A DNA stretch of 64,000 nt from Pseudomonas antarctica (GCF_001647715.1 NZ_CP015600.1:4774001-4838000); one strand, 5' to 3'; numbered from the stretch's first letter, positions 17,699 through 26,886 are shown. Program-made: numbers and translations. Notes: generated by a model not told the origin, from the letters alone.

Positions 17699-18826
17699 TC
17701 AGCGACGTTCGATTGGCACGAACTTGCGCTGCTCAACGCCGATGTATTCGGCGCTCGGACGGATAATGCGGTTGTTGGCGCGCTGCTCGAACACGTGCGC
17801 GGCCCAGCCGGTGAGGCGCGAACACACAAAGATCGGCGTGAACAGCTTGGTCGGTATGCCCATGAAGTGGTACGCCGAGGCATGGTAGAAGTCGGCGTTG
17901 GGGAACAACTTCTTCTGCTCCCACATGGTCTTGTCGATGGCTTCCGAGACCGGGAACAACACGTTGTCGCCCACTTCGTCAGCGAGTTTTTTCGACCAGC
18001 CCTTGATCACTTCATTGCGCGGGTCGCTGTCTTTGTAGATCGCGTGGCCAAAGCCCATGATCTTGTCTTTGCGCGCCAGCATGCCAAGGGTGCCTTCGAC
18101 GGCTTCTTCGGCCGAGCCGAAACGCTCGATCATTTCCATCGCCGCTTCGTTGGCGCCGCCATGCAGCGGGCCGCGCAGGGAGCCGATGGCGGCCGTGACG
18201 CACGAATACAGGTCGGACAAGGTCGAGGCACACACGCGGGCGGTGAAGGTCGACGCGTTGAATTCGTGCTCGGCGTAGAGGATCAGCGACACGTTCATGA
18301 CTTTCTCATGCAGCGCGCTCGGCTTCTTGCCGTGCAGCAGGTGCAGGAAGTGGCCGCCGATGCTGGGCTCGTCGGTCACGCAGTCGATGCGCTTGCCGTC
18401 GTGACTGAAGCGGTACCAGTAGCACATGATCGCCGGGAAGGCGGCGAGTAGGCGGTCGGTGACATCGCGTTGCACGCTGAAGTCTTTCTCGGGCTCGATA
18501 TTGCCCAGGAACGAGCAACCGGTGCGCATCACGTCCATCGGGTGGGCGTCGGCGGGGATGCGTTCCAGCACTTCTTTCAAGGCCTGGGGCAGATCGCGCA
18601 GCGTGCTCAGTTTTTTGCTGTAGGCGGCCAGTTCGGCTTTGGTCGGCAACTCGCCGTAGAGCAGCAGGTAAGCGACTTCTTCAAATTGCGCGTCGGCGGC
18701 GAGTTCACGCACGTCGTAACCGCGATAGGTGAGCCCGGCACCGGCCTGGCCTACGGTGGACAGTGCGGTCTGCCCGGCTACCTGACCACGCAGGCCGGCA
18801 CCACTCAGTACTTTTGCTTCAGCCAT
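17699..18826 (-). CDS. prpC: 2-methylcitrate synthase
   Basis: This 375-aa protein is of the citrate synthase superfamily, with the catalytic histidine region MGFGHAIYK and the catalytic aspartate in PNADFYHASAY. PrpC condenses propionyl-CoA with oxaloacetate. The short length and the N-terminal start (VLSGAGLRGQVAGQTALSTV) are typical of 2-methylcitrate rather than citrate synthases, and its place between prpB and acnD confirms the assignment. It follows prpB by 42 bp in the same operon. Confidence 0.94.
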   Translation of the reverse strand: MAEAKVLSGAGLRGQVAGQTALSTVGQAGAGLTYRGYDVRELAADAQFEEVAYLLLYGELPTKAELAAYSKKLSTLRDLPQALKEVLERIPADAHPMDVMRTGCSFLGNIEPEKDFSVQRDVTDRLLAAFPAIMCYWYRFSHDGKRIDCVTDEPSIGGHFLHLLHGKKPSALHEKVMNVSLILYAEHEFNASTFTARVCASTLSDLYSCVTAAIGSLRGPLHGGANEAAMEMIERFGSAEEAVEGTLGMLARKDKIMGFGHAIYKDSDPRNEVIKGWSKKLADEVGDNVLFPVSEAIDKTMWEQKKLFPNADFYHASAYHFMGIPTKLFTPIFVCSRLTGWAAHVFEQRANNRIIRPSAEYIGVEQRKFVPIERR

Positions 18827-18868
18827 GGTTCTTCTCCAATTTTGTAGTTATTCAGGGAGGCGCGTTCG

Positions 18869-19762
18869 TTACTTTTTCGCGGCGAACAGCGCGTCGAGCT
18901 TCTGCTCGAAGGTGTGGTAGTCGATGCGATCGTAAAGCTCCATGCGGGTTTGCATGGTGTCGATCACGTTCTGTTGGGTGCCGTCGCGACGGATCGCGGT
19001 GTAGACGTTCTCGGCGGCCTTGTTCATGGCACGGAAAGCCGAGAGCGGGTACAGCACGATGGAAACATCGGCAGATTTCAACTGTTCGGTGGTGTACAGC
19101 GGGGTTGCGCCGAATTCGGTGATATTGGCCAGGATCGGCGCCTTCACCCTTGACGCGAAGAGCTTGTACATCTCCAGTTCAGTGATGGCTTCCGGGAACA
19201 CCATGTCGGCGCCGGCTTCGATGCAGGCGGCGGCGCGTTCCAGGGCGGACTCCAACCCTTCCACGGCAAGGGCGTCGGTGCGCGCCATGATCACGAAGCT
19301 GTCATCGGTGCGCGCATCCACGGCGGCCTTGATGCGGTCGACCATTTCCTGCTGGGACACGATCTCTTTATTCGGGCGATGCCCGCAGCGCTTGGCGCCG
19401 ACCTGGTCTTCGATGTGGATGGCAGCGGCGCCGAACTTGATCATCGACTTGACCGTGCGCGCCACGTTGAAGGCTGAGGAACCGAAACCGGTGTCCACGT
19501 CTACCAGCAGCGGCAGGTCGCACACGTCAGTGATGCGGCGCACGTCGGTCAACACGTCATCCAGGCCGGTGATGCCCAAATCCGGCACGCCGAGGGAGCC
19601 GGCAGCGACACCGCCACCCGAGAGGTAGATGGCCTTGAAACCGGCGCGTTTGGCCAGCAGCGCGTGGTTGGCGTTGATTGCGCCCACCACTTGCAAGGGA
19701 TGTTCGCTGGCGACTGCATCGCGGAAACGCTGGCCTGGAGTAGTTTTATTGTTGGAACTCAT
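18869..19762 (-). CDS. prpB: 2-methylisocitrate lyase
   Basis: This 297-aa protein belongs to the isocitrate lyase/PEP mutase superfamily, with the signature KRCGH and the metal-site region DVDTGFG. PrpB splits 2-methylisocitrate into pyruvate and succinate, the last step of the 2-methylcitrate cycle. Its ATG overlaps the stop of the regulator gene by four bases (ATGA), so translation is coupled to that of the regulator. Length is normal for the family. Confidence 0.94.
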   Translation of the reverse strand: MSSNNKTTPGQRFRDAVASEHPLQVVGAINANHALLAKRAGFKAIYLSGGGVAAGSLGVPDLGITGLDDVLTDVRRITDVCDLPLLVDVDTGFGSSAFNVARTVKSMIKFGAAAIHIEDQVGAKRCGHRPNKEIVSQQEMVDRIKAAVDARTDDSFVIMARTDALAVEGLESALERAAACIEAGADMVFPEAITELEMYKLFASRVKAPILANITEFGATPLYTTEQLKSADVSIVLYPLSAFRAMNKAAENVYTAIRRDGTQQNVIDTMQTRMELYDRIDYHTFEQKLDALFAAKK

Positions 19763-20481
19763 GACTCACCTCGCTGAGTGGCTGTCTGGGGCGCGCCGTC
19801 CGGGAAGTGACGGGCGATATTGCGTTTGGAGGCGCCGATATGCCGGCGCATCAACAATTCGGCCAGTTCACCGTCACGATCGGCAATCGCGTCAAGAATG
19901 CGGTGATGCTCGGCAAAAGCCTGGCGTGGACGATTGGGGGTGGCGGAGAACTGGATGCGGTACATGCGCACCAATTGGTACAGCTCGCCGCAGAGCATTT
20001 GGGTCAGCGTGCGATTACCGGCGCCTTGAATTATCCGGTAATGAAAATCGAAGTCGCCTTCCTGCTGGTAGTAACCGAGCCCGGCCTGGAACGCTTCGTC
20101 GCGTTCATGGGTGTGCAGCACTTGGCGTAGCTCCTCGATTTCCGCATCGGTCATGCGCTCGGCGGCCAGGCGGCAGGCCATGCCTTCCAGAGATTCGCGG
20201 ATTTCATAGAGCTCGATCAGCTCGGCATGGCTCAAGGACACCACTCGCGCGCCAACGTGAGGCACGCGCACCAGCAGACGCTGGCCTTCCAGGCGGTGGA
20301 TCGCTTCACGCAATGGACCACGGCTGATGCCGTAGGTGCGCGCCAGTTCCGGCTCGGAGATCTTGCTGCCGGGGGCGATTTCGCCTTTGACGATGGCGGC
20401 CTGGATACGCCGGAAGACGTTCTCTGACATGGTCTGGGAATCGTCTTGCGCTACCACTGGGGTTTCCAGTTGATCCAGCAT
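19759..20481 (-). CDS. GntR-family (FCD) regulator of the 2-methylcitrate operon
   Basis: This 240-aa FadR-type protein has a winged HTH (about residues 25-85, with [24 protein letters not shown]) and an all-helical FCD ligand domain. It is the first gene of the prp operon and almost certainly controls it in response to a cycle intermediate, as in other Pseudomonas. I start at ATG 20481 (MLDQLETP). The frame is open 14 codons further up, but the AAAGG ribosome-binding site and a candidate operator lie in that stretch. The palindrome ATTGTCGACAAT upstream is the likely binding site. Confidence 0.88.
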   Translation of the reverse strand: MLDQLETPVVAQDDSQTMSENVFRRIQAAIVKGEIAPGSKISEPELARTYGISRGPLREAIHRLEGQRLLVRVPHVGARVVSLSHAELIELYEIRESLEGMACRLAAERMTDAEIEELRQVLHTHERDEAFQAGLGYYQQEGDFDFHYRIIQGAGNRTLTQMLCGELYQLVRMYRIQFSATPNRPRQAFAEHHRILDAIADRDGELAELLMRRHIGASKRNIARHFPDGAPQTATQRGES

Positions 20482-20493
20482 ATTGTCGACACC
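20482..20493. promoter_or_regulatory. Second, imperfect prp operator copy
   Basis: ATTGTCGACACC shares the first ten bases of the perfect operator at 20555-20566. It abuts the regulator's ATG, where bound protein would block both RNA polymerase and translation initiation. Confidence 0.45.
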
Positions 20494-20554
20494 TTTAAAA
20501 GCAATGCCGCAAAAACTAGCCAATCAGACCTTATTAGTCAAAGAATAAATCAAC

Positions 20555-20566
20555 ATTGTCGACAAT
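20555..20566. promoter_or_regulatory. Palindromic operator of the prp operon
   Basis: ATTGTCGACAAT is a perfect 12-bp palindrome of the TTGT-n-ACAA type bound by FadR-family (FCD) regulators. It lies 74 bp upstream of the regulator's start. A degenerate second copy (ATTGTCGACACC, 20482-20493) touches the start codon and ribosome-binding site, so repression by two bound dimers is possible. Confidence 0.65.
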
Positions 20567-20753
20567 CGTCTAATAACCCCTTCTGCACGCTCTAGGGCAT
20601 GGCCGCCTGCCAGCGCTGGCGCCAAAAAAGCATCATGTTAGAATGCCCGCCGCTTTTGCCTGACATCACTTGATGAAACGGCGCACTAGAGATTGCGCAG
20701 CAATGCCAGTCGCCTTGATGAATTGAACATCGCACTGCACCGCGTCAGGATCT

Positions 20754-21299
20754 ATGAGACTCAAGCCCTTCCTTCTGATTTGCCTACTGTTCCTGCCGGG
20801 GCTCATGCCGGGGCTAAGTGCTGCCGCCGAGAAGACCGTGTATGGCCTGAATGAATACGCCAAATTGGCCGGCATTGACCTGGAAGTGGCGGCCAAACTC
20901 GACACCGGTGCCAAGACCGCCTCGTTGAGCGCCCGCGATATCAAGCGCTTCAAGCGCAACGGCGAATCCTGGGTGCGCTTCTACCTGGCTATCGACGCCG
21001 CCCATTCCCACCCCATCGAACGCCCGTTGGCCCGCGTCAGCAAGATCAAGCGCCGCGCCGGTGACTACGACCCCGATGAGGACAAGAACTACACCGCCCG
21101 CCCTGTGATCGCGCTGGAAATCTGCATGGGCAGCGCTTTACGCAGCATCGAAGTGAACTTGACTGACCGCAGCGCCTTCCAATACCCGCTGCTGATCGGC
21201 TCCGAAGCGTTGAAACGCTTTGATGCGCTGGTCGACCCCAGTCTTAAATACGCAGCGGGCAAACCTGCCTGCGCCGCCGACGCTCATACCGCCGAGTAA
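20754..21299 (+). CDS. Retropepsin-like (RimK-associated) putative protease, secreted
   Basis: This 181-aa protein starts with a clear signal peptide (hydrophobic residues 4-24, ending SAAA). It continues as the small retropepsin-like family often annotated ATP-dependent zinc protease, with the aspartyl-protease-like motif KLDTGAKTASL around residue 50. The family is found beside ATP-grasp ligases. It heads a tight three-gene operon with an inactive-transglutaminase membrane protein and an alpha-L-glutamate-ligase-like ATP-grasp enzyme. A TTAGAAT sequence near 20638 could be the -10 box. The signal peptide places this subunit in the periplasm, unlike the cytosolic ligase. Confidence 0.82.
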   Translation: MRLKPFLLICLLFLPGLMPGLSAAAEKTVYGLNEYAKLAGIDLEVAAKLDTGAKTASLSARDIKRFKRNGESWVRFYLAIDAAHSHPIERPLARVSKIKRRAGDYDPDEDKNYTARPVIALEICMGSALRSIEVNLTDRSAFQYPLLIGSEALKRFDALVDPSLKYAAGKPACAADAHTAE

Positions 21300-21304
21300 A
21301 CTGA

Positions 21305-22837
21305 ATGCGCTCTCTGACCCTGCACCTGAAAATCCTGATCACCATCCTGGTGGTGTTGGGTATTTCGGTCACCGCCTACCAGATTTTCGTGCTGGGGATT
21401 CCTGTCACCGAGGACGCCACCGACGACCTGTGGAACATCGACGCCAAGGTCGAGTTCGTCGCCAACCCCAAGGACCCGGTGAAAATCTCGATGTTCGTGC
21501 CGCCCCTGAGCCGCGACTTCGTCAGCCTCAATGAGAGTTTCATCTCCAATAATTATGGCGTCAGCGTCAACCGTACCGACGGCAACCGTAAGGTCACGTG
21601 GTCGGCACGCCGAGCCAAAGGCAAGCAGACCCTGTATTACCGACTGGTGCTGACCAAGCGTTACAGCGGTGAAAAGGTCAAGGTCAAGGGCCCGACCTTC
21701 CGCGACAGCATCGCAGTGGACGGCCCGGAGAAGATCGCCGCCGAAGCCTTGCTGGCGCCGATACGCCAGCACTCGGCGGACGTCGAGACCTTTATCGGCG
21801 AGGCCATCAAGCGCACCAACAACCTCAACGACGACAATGTGAAGTTGCTGCTGGCCGGCGATCCGTCGACGCCGCACAAGGCCAAGATCGTCGAACTGCT
21901 GTTGTCCATCGCCCACGTGCCGATCGAAAAGGTCCACACCATCCGCCTGGTGGCCGACCAACCGCAAACCCCCGAGCTGTGGCTGCGCAGTTTCAACGGC
22001 AATGACTGGCTGTACTTCAACCCGGAAACCGGCGAGCAAGGCCTGCCGTCCGACCGCCTGTTGTGGTGGACGGGCGATGAAAACCTGATCACGGTCGATG
22101 GCGGCAAGAAAGCCATGGTCACCTTCAGCCTGAACAACAGCGAAATGAACGCCATTCGCCTGGCCAAGCTGACCGACGAAAACACTGACGCCAACTTCCT
22201 CGAATATTCGCTGTACGGCCTGCCGCTGCAAACCCAGCAGACCTTCATGATCATGGTGATGATCCCGATTGGCGTGCTGGTGATTCTGATCCTGCGCAAC
22301 CTGATCGGCCTGCAGACCCTGGGCACCTTTACCCCGGTGCTGATCGCCCTGGCGTTTCGCGAGACGCAGCTGGGCTTCGGCATTGTCCTGTTTACGATTA
22401 TCACGGCGCTGGGCCTGTCCCTGCGCTCGTACCTGGAACACTTGAAGTTGCAGATGCTGCCGAGGCTATCGGTGGTGCTGACCTTCGTGGTGGTGCTGAT
22501 TGCGGCCATCAGCCTGTTCAGCCACAAACTCGGCCTGGAACGCGGGCTGTCGGTGGCGCTGTTCCCGATGGTGATCCTGACCATGACCATCGAACGCCTG
22601 TCGATCACCTGGGAGGAGCGCGGCGCCAACCATGCGCTGAAAGTGGCGATCGGTACGCTGTTCGCTGCCTCCCTGGCGCACATCATCATGAGCGTGCCGG
22701 AGCTGATCTACTTTGTGTTTACCTTCCCGGCGATCCTGTTGATCCTGGTGGGCTTCATGCTGGCCATGGGTCGTTATCGCGGCTACCGCCTGACCGAGCT
22801 GGTGCGCTTCAAGGCCTTCCTCAAGGCTGACTCGTAA
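21305..22837 (+). CDS. Inactive transglutaminase fused to a 7-TM domain
   Basis: This 510-aa protein has one N-terminal TM helix (about 8-30), a large periplasmic part of about 270 residues with a transglutaminase-like core, and then seven closely spaced helices from about residue 310 to 500. This is the layout of the conserved inactive-transglutaminase/7TM family of gammaproteobacteria. The periplasmic domain may bind a peptide substrate rather than crosslink it. It follows the protease gene by 5 bp, and its stop overlaps the next start by one base (TAATG), implying a stoichiometric complex. The biological role is not established to my knowledge. Confidence 0.82.
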   Translation: MRSLTLHLKILITILVVLGISVTAYQIFVLGIPVTEDATDDLWNIDAKVEFVANPKDPVKISMFVPPLSRDFVSLNESFISNNYGVSVNRTDGNRKVTWSARRAKGKQTLYYRLVLTKRYSGEKVKVKGPTFRDSIAVDGPEKIAAEALLAPIRQHSADVETFIGEAIKRTNNLNDDNVKLLLAGDPSTPHKAKIVELLLSIAHVPIEKVHTIRLVADQPQTPELWLRSFNGNDWLYFNPETGEQGLPSDRLLWWTGDENLITVDGGKKAMVTFSLNNSEMNAIRLAKLTDENTDANFLEYSLYGLPLQTQQTFMIMVMIPIGVLVILILRNLIGLQTLGTFTPVLIALAFRETQLGFGIVLFTIITALGLSLRSYLEHLKLQMLPRLSVVLTFVVVLIAAISLFSHKLGLERGLSVALFPMVILTMTIERLSITWEERGANHALKVAIGTLFAASLAHIIMSVPELIYFVFTFPAILLILVGFMLAMGRYRGYRLTELVRFKAFLKADS

Positions 22838-23823
22838 TGTTCGGCTTCTGGAAGACCTGGAAGGCCCTCGAAGCGCGGGGGATCATGGGCATCAACCGGC
22901 GTAATGCCGACTACGTGCTCAAGTACAACAAGCGCAGCCTGTACCCGATTGTGGATGACAAGATCATCACCAAGGAGCGGGCGATTGCCGCCGGCATCCA
23001 TGTGCCGGAAATGTACGGGGTCATTTCCACCGAGAAGGAAATCGACAAGCTCGACGAGATCATCGGCGGGCGCAGTGACTTTGTGATCAAACCGGCCCAG
23101 GGCGCCGGCGGCGATGGCATCCTGGTGGTGGCCGACCGTTTTGAAGGGCGCTATCGCACCGTGTCCGGCAAGATCATCAGCCATGAAGAAATCGAGCACC
23201 AGATTTCCAGCATCCTCACCGGTTTGTATTCCCTGGGCGGCCACCGCGACCGTGCGCTGATCGAATACCGCGTGGTGCCCGACCAGATCTTCAAGAGCAT
23301 CAGCTACGAAGGCGTGCCGGATATCCGCATCATCGTGTTGATGGGCTACCCGGTGATGGCCATGCTGCGCCTGCCGACCCGGCAGTCCGGCGGCAAGGCC
23401 AACCTGCACCAGGGTGCGATTGGCGTGGGTGTGGACCTGGCCACCGGCCTGACCCTGCGCGGCACCTGGCTGAACAACATCATCACCAAACATCCCGACA
23501 CCACCAACGCAGTGGATGGTGTGCAACTGCCCAACTGGGATGGTTTCATGCAGTTGGCGGCCGGCTGCTATGAACTGTGCGGGCTGGGCTATATCGGCGT
23601 GGACATGGTGCTGGACCAGGAAAAAGGCCCGCTGATCCTCGAACTGAATGCACGGCCGGGGCTGAATATCCAAATCGCCAACGACTGCGGCCTGACCCTG
23701 CGCACCCACGCCGTGGAAGCGCGCCTGGAAGAGCTGAAAGCCGCCGGCGTGACGGAAACCCCGCAAGAGCGCGTGAAGTTTGTGCAGGAAATGTTTGGGC
23801 ATATACCCCACGTCGAAGGCTGA
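22837..23823 (+). CDS. Alpha-L-glutamate ligase-like ATP-grasp enzyme
   Basis: This 328-aa protein has an ATP-grasp fold: FVIKPAQGAGGDGILVV for ATP binding and LILELNARPGLNIQIAN for the metal-binding end. It is related to RimK-type amidoligases that add amino acids to peptides. There is no membrane segment, so it acts in the cytoplasm, while its two operon partners face the periplasm. This suggests the 7-TM protein exports, or signals about, what the ligase makes. It shares one base with the upstream gene. Confidence 0.85.
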   Translation: MFGFWKTWKALEARGIMGINRRNADYVLKYNKRSLYPIVDDKIITKERAIAAGIHVPEMYGVISTEKEIDKLDEIIGGRSDFVIKPAQGAGGDGILVVADRFEGRYRTVSGKIISHEEIEHQISSILTGLYSLGGHRDRALIEYRVVPDQIFKSISYEGVPDIRIIVLMGYPVMAMLRLPTRQSGGKANLHQGAIGVGVDLATGLTLRGTWLNNIITKHPDTTNAVDGVQLPNWDGFMQLAAGCYELCGLGYIGVDMVLDQEKGPLILELNARPGLNIQIANDCGLTLRTHAVEARLEELKAAGVTETPQERVKFVQEMFGHIPHVEG

Positions 23824-23852
23824 TCCGGGCTTCAATCTGTCTATAGCCGACA

Positions 23853-23880
23853 TCCCCTCTAGGACCAAATCCTACGGGGG
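23853..23880 (+). terminator. Possible hairpin after the ligase operon
   Basis: TCCCC/GGGGG and TAGGA/TCCTA arms can fold into a hairpin about 30 nt after the ligase stop. No T-run follows, so termination here is uncertain. Confidence 0.3.
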
Positions 23881-23922
23881 ACTACAATCGCCTCCCCACG
23901 CCAATCGCTGATCCGCCCCGCA

Positions 23923-25266
23923 ATGTCGACCTGCTCCGTACACTCGCTGCCCTACCGGGCCAACCCCGCCGAATACTTTGCGGCGATTCGCCATGCCCCA
24001 GGTGCGGTGCTGCTCGACAGCGGGCGCCCGGCTGCCGAACGCGGGCGCTATGACGTGCTCAGCGCCTGGCCACAAGCAACCTTGACCGTAAGGCCTGACG
24101 AAAGCGGCAGTGATTTCCTGCAACGCTTGCGCGATAACCTGACGCAGCTGGGTGAGGCGGCAATGCCGGCAGGTGTGGAACTGCCGTTTGCCGGCGGCTT
24201 GATCGGCTATCTGAGCTATGACTTCGGCCGGCACCTCGAACAGATGCCACACCTGGCGACGGATGACCTGCACCTGCCGGATGCACGCTTCGGGCTGTAT
24301 GCGTGGGCACTGATCAGCGATCACCAGGCACAGACCAGTCAGTTGGTCTTCCACCCGGCGCAGGCCGACAGCGAGCGACAACGGCTGATCGACCTGTTCA
24401 GCCAGCCTGCCCCACAAACATCAGCCACCTTCAAGCTCCACGGCCCGATGGCGCCCGACCTCACAGCCGAAGCTTATCGCCAGGCCATCGTGCGCATTCA
24501 GGACTATATCCAGGCGGGCGACTGCTATCAGGTCAACTTCGCGCAGCGCTTCCGGGCGCCGTGCATCGGCGACCCATGGGTGGCTTACTGCGCTCTGCGT
24601 GAAGCCTGTCCTACACCTTTCTCAGGTTTTCAAAGCCTACCGGATCACGGCGCGGTATTGAGCCTGTCGCCGGAGCGCTTCGTCAGGGTCAGCGAACGCC
24701 ACGTCGAAACTCGCCCGATCAAGGGCACCCGCCCACGGGGTTTGACCGCCGAAGAGGATGCAGCTCACGCCGCCGAACTGCTGGCCAGCCCCAAGGATCG
24801 CGCCGAAAACCTGATGATCGTCGACCTGCTGCGCAACGACCTCGGTCGCACCTGCCGCACGGGCTCGGTGAAAGTGCCCGAGCTGTTCAGCCTGGAAAGC
24901 TACCCCAACGTGCACCACCTGGTGAGCAGCGTCACCGGCATCCTGGCCGACGACAAGGACGCCCTCGACCTGATCGCCGGCAGCTTCCCCGGCGGCTCGA
25001 TCACCGGCGCGCCGAAGATCCGCGCGATGCAGATCATTGACGAGCTGGAGCCGACGCGACGCGGCTTGTACTGCGGCTCGCTGGTGTACCTGGACGTACG
25101 CGGCGAGATGGACAGCTCCATCGCGATTCGCAGTTTGTTGGTCAAGGATGGGCAGGTGTGCTGCTGGGGCGGCGGCGGGATCGTGGCGGACTCGCAGTGG
25201 GAGGCGGAGTATCAGGAGTCGCTGACCAAGGTGCGGGTGTTGTTACACACGTTGGAAAACCTCTAG
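23923..25266 (+). CDS. pabB: Aminodeoxychorismate synthase component I
   Basis: This 447-aa chorismate-utilising enzyme has the C-terminal catalytic motifs RPIKGTRPRG and GGSITGAPKIRAM. The N-terminal residues are of the TrpE/PabB type. The length and the lack of the longer anthranilate synthase N-terminus favour PabB, which with PabA turns chorismate and glutamine into 4-amino-4-deoxychorismate for folate synthesis. No pabA or pabC lies beside it. The start ATG at 23923 gives the expected SVHSLPYRANPAEYFAAI beginning. Confidence 0.9.
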   Translation: MSTCSVHSLPYRANPAEYFAAIRHAPGAVLLDSGRPAAERGRYDVLSAWPQATLTVRPDESGSDFLQRLRDNLTQLGEAAMPAGVELPFAGGLIGYLSYDFGRHLEQMPHLATDDLHLPDARFGLYAWALISDHQAQTSQLVFHPAQADSERQRLIDLFSQPAPQTSATFKLHGPMAPDLTAEAYRQAIVRIQDYIQAGDCYQVNFAQRFRAPCIGDPWVAYCALREACPTPFSGFQSLPDHGAVLSLSPERFVRVSERHVETRPIKGTRPRGLTAEEDAAHAAELLASPKDRAENLMIVDLLRNDLGRTCRTGSVKVPELFSLESYPNVHHLVSSVTGILADDKDALDLIAGSFPGGSITGAPKIRAMQIIDELEPTRRGLYCGSLVYLDVRGEMDSSIAIRSLLVKDGQVCCWGGGGIVADSQWEAEYQESLTKVRVLLHTLENL

Positions 25267-25467
25267 CGCCGCGCTTCTTCTGGCGCTCAGACGCAGAGCC
25301 CAGTAGCCGAAAAAGCCTGAATCAGAACGGCCGTGGACGGCGTGTGAGTGGGAGGATAGCGTCCAGCCCCTACCGTCCACCCGCCGTTTGTGAAGGATCA
25401 CATGAAGCGACTGTCTACTCGTCAGAAATTATTTCCGCGATTGCATATCCACTCAAGCATATCTATT

Positions 25468-25486
25468 ATCTCCCGTATTGGGAGAT
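25468..25486. promoter_or_regulatory. Inverted repeat over the higB ribosome-binding site
   Basis: ATCTCCC (25468-25474) and GGGAGAT (25480-25486) are perfect inverted arms with a 5-nt loop. The right arm contains the GGAG ribosome-binding site of higB. It could act as the autoregulatory DNA operator for the HigA/HigB complex, as an RNA hairpin limiting toxin translation, or both. Confidence 0.5.
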
Positions 25487-25493
25487 TGCAACG

Positions 25494-25796
25494 ATGCGGA
25501 TAATCGCTCTTTCTACCTTACGAATATTCTGGGAAAGCCATCCCGCGTATATCGAGGCCAAAACGCCGCTGGTCGAGCTGTATCGCCACATGGAGAAGAC
25601 TATTTACGCCACGCCGCAGGCACTCAAAGATGAGCTTAGAACGGCGAGCATTCTCAAGGGCGGCAGGGTTGTTTTCAACGTGGGCGGCAACAAGTACCGA
25701 GTGATCATGGCGATCGACTATCAACGACAGCTGGGTTTCATCCGTTTCGTAGGGACCCATGCGCAATACGACCAGATCAACGCGGAGACCGTGTGA
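25494..25796 (+). CDS. higB: HigB-family toxin (mRNA interferase)
   Basis: This 100-aa protein of the RelE superfamily, HigB branch, shows the regions FWESHPAYIEAKTPL near the N-terminus and NVGGNKYRVIMAIDY in the core, typical of this family. Such toxins cut mRNA at translating ribosomes. I take the ATG at 25494, preceded by GGAG at a 9-nt spacing. The frame is open much further upstream, but those residues are not protein-like. The antitoxin gene starts at the last base of its stop codon, the toxin-first order typical of hig modules. Confidence 0.88.
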   Translation: MRIIALSTLRIFWESHPAYIEAKTPLVELYRHMEKTIYATPQALKDELRTASILKGGRVVFNVGGNKYRVIMAIDYQRQLGFIRFVGTHAQYDQINAETV

Positions 25797-26152
25797 TGAA
25801 CATCAAACCTATTCATTCCCAGGAAGACCTGACTGCGGCGCTCACACGCGTCGAGCAGCTATGGGGAGCGCAAGTCGGCTCGCCAGAGGGTGACGAGCTG
25901 GAAATCCTCGCCGTACTCATTGAGAAGTACGAGGCGGAACATTTTCCAATGCCGGCTTCGGACCCAGTGGAAGCGATTAAATTTCGCATGGAGCAGTTGG
26001 GCATGACTGCCCGCGACCTGGAGCCTTTTATCGGTACGAGCGGGCGAGTGTCCGAAGTGCTGAATCACAAGCGAAAGCTGAGCCTGGCGATGATCAAACG
26101 CCTGCATGAAGGTTTAAGTATTCCTTATGAGCGGTTGCTGGCCGGGGTTTAG
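25796..26152 (+). CDS. higA: HigA-family antitoxin
   Basis: This 118-aa protein ends in an Xre-type HTH (from about residue 65: RMEQLGMTARDLEPFIGTSG, then SEVLNHKRKLSLAMIKRLHE). Its N-terminal half probably binds the toxin. It overlaps higB by one base (TGATG), so the pair is translationally coupled. HigA usually represses its own promoter, and the inverted repeat at 25468-25486 is the obvious site. The module sits between pabB and thrH without other mobile signals. Confidence 0.88.
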   Translation: MNIKPIHSQEDLTAALTRVEQLWGAQVGSPEGDELEILAVLIEKYEAEHFPMPASDPVEAIKFRMEQLGMTARDLEPFIGTSGRVSEVLNHKRKLSLAMIKRLHEGLSIPYERLLAGV

Positions 26153-26171
26153 GCGCAGACTGAACCGGCTT

Positions 26172-26244
26172 CATCGCAGGCAAGCCAGCACCCACATTTG
26201 AAGGGTCAAAAATCAAAATGTGGGAGCCGGGCTTGCCCGCGATG
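26172..26244. repeat. REP pair (REPIN)
   Basis: Inverted REP pair of the CATCGCAGGCAAGCCAGC class between the convergent higA and thrH genes. The right arm has diverged (GGGAGCCGGGCTTGCCCGCG). Confidence 0.82.
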
Positions 26245-26268
26245 AGGCCAACAGCATCAACCAATCAA

Positions 26269-26886
26269 CTACAGGCTCAATGGCCGATTCGACGCCTTGA
26301 TGAACTCTTTCTTCAAGTCCTCAAACGTATGCACCGCGGGGAACTGCGGGAACTCGCGAATCACATTCTCCGGCGCATGGAACAGAATCCCACGGTCAGC
26401 TTCGCCGAGCATGGTGGTATCGTTGTAGGAATCGCCGGCGGCGATCACGCGGTAGTAGAGGGTCTTGAACGCCAGCACCGACTGGCGCTTGGGGTCCTTC
26501 TGGCGCAGTTGGTAGCTCACCACCCGGTCGTTCTCATCGGTAATCAACCGATGGCACAGCAAGGTCGGGAAGCCGAGTTGGCGCATCAGCGGTTGGGAGA
26601 ATTCGTAGAAGGTGTCTGACAAAATCACCACCTGGAAGCGCTCGCGCAGCCAGTTGACGAACTCGATGGCACCGTCCAGCGGCTTGAGGGTGGCGATCAC
26701 TTCCTGGATATCGGCGAGCTTGAGCCCGTGTTCGTCGAGGATGCGCAGGCGTTGCTTCATCAGCACGTCGTAGTCGGGAATATCCCGGGTGGTGGCCCGC
26801 AAGGATTCAATACCGGTTTTTTCAGCGAAGGCGATCCAGATTTCCGGAACCAGCACCCCTTCCAGGTCGAGACAGGCAATTTCCAC
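26269..26886 (-). CDS. thrH: Phosphoserine/homoserine phosphotransferase
   Basis: This 205-aa HAD-superfamily protein begins MEIACLDLEGVLVPEIWIAF, where the DLEG replaces the usual DxDGT, a hallmark of ThrH. ThrH acts as a phosphoserine phosphatase and can transfer the phosphate to homoserine, feeding threonine synthesis. The later HAD motifs are also present (VVILSDTFYEF; AAGDSYNDTTML). It is a single gene, facing higBA and diverging from cysH. Confidence 0.92.
   Translation of the reverse strand: MEIACLDLEGVLVPEIWIAFAEKTGIESLRATTRDIPDYDVLMKQRLRILDEHGLKLADIQEVIATLKPLDGAIEFVNWLRERFQVVILSDTFYEFSQPLMRQLGFPTLLCHRLITDENDRVVSYQLRQKDPKRQSVLAFKTLYYRVIAAGDSYNDTTMLGEADRGILFHAPENVIREFPQFPAVHTFEDLKKEFIKASNRPLSL

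Noticed and set aside
21284..22441. 385-aa minus-strand open frame opposite the 7-TM gene
   Set aside because: Antisense shadow with no domain; the plus-strand gene has clear TM helices and operon context.
25333..25380. GTGGACGG / CCGTCCAC inverted repeat after pabB as a terminator
   Set aside because: The loop is over 30 nt and no T-run follows; evidence is too weak to list as a terminator.
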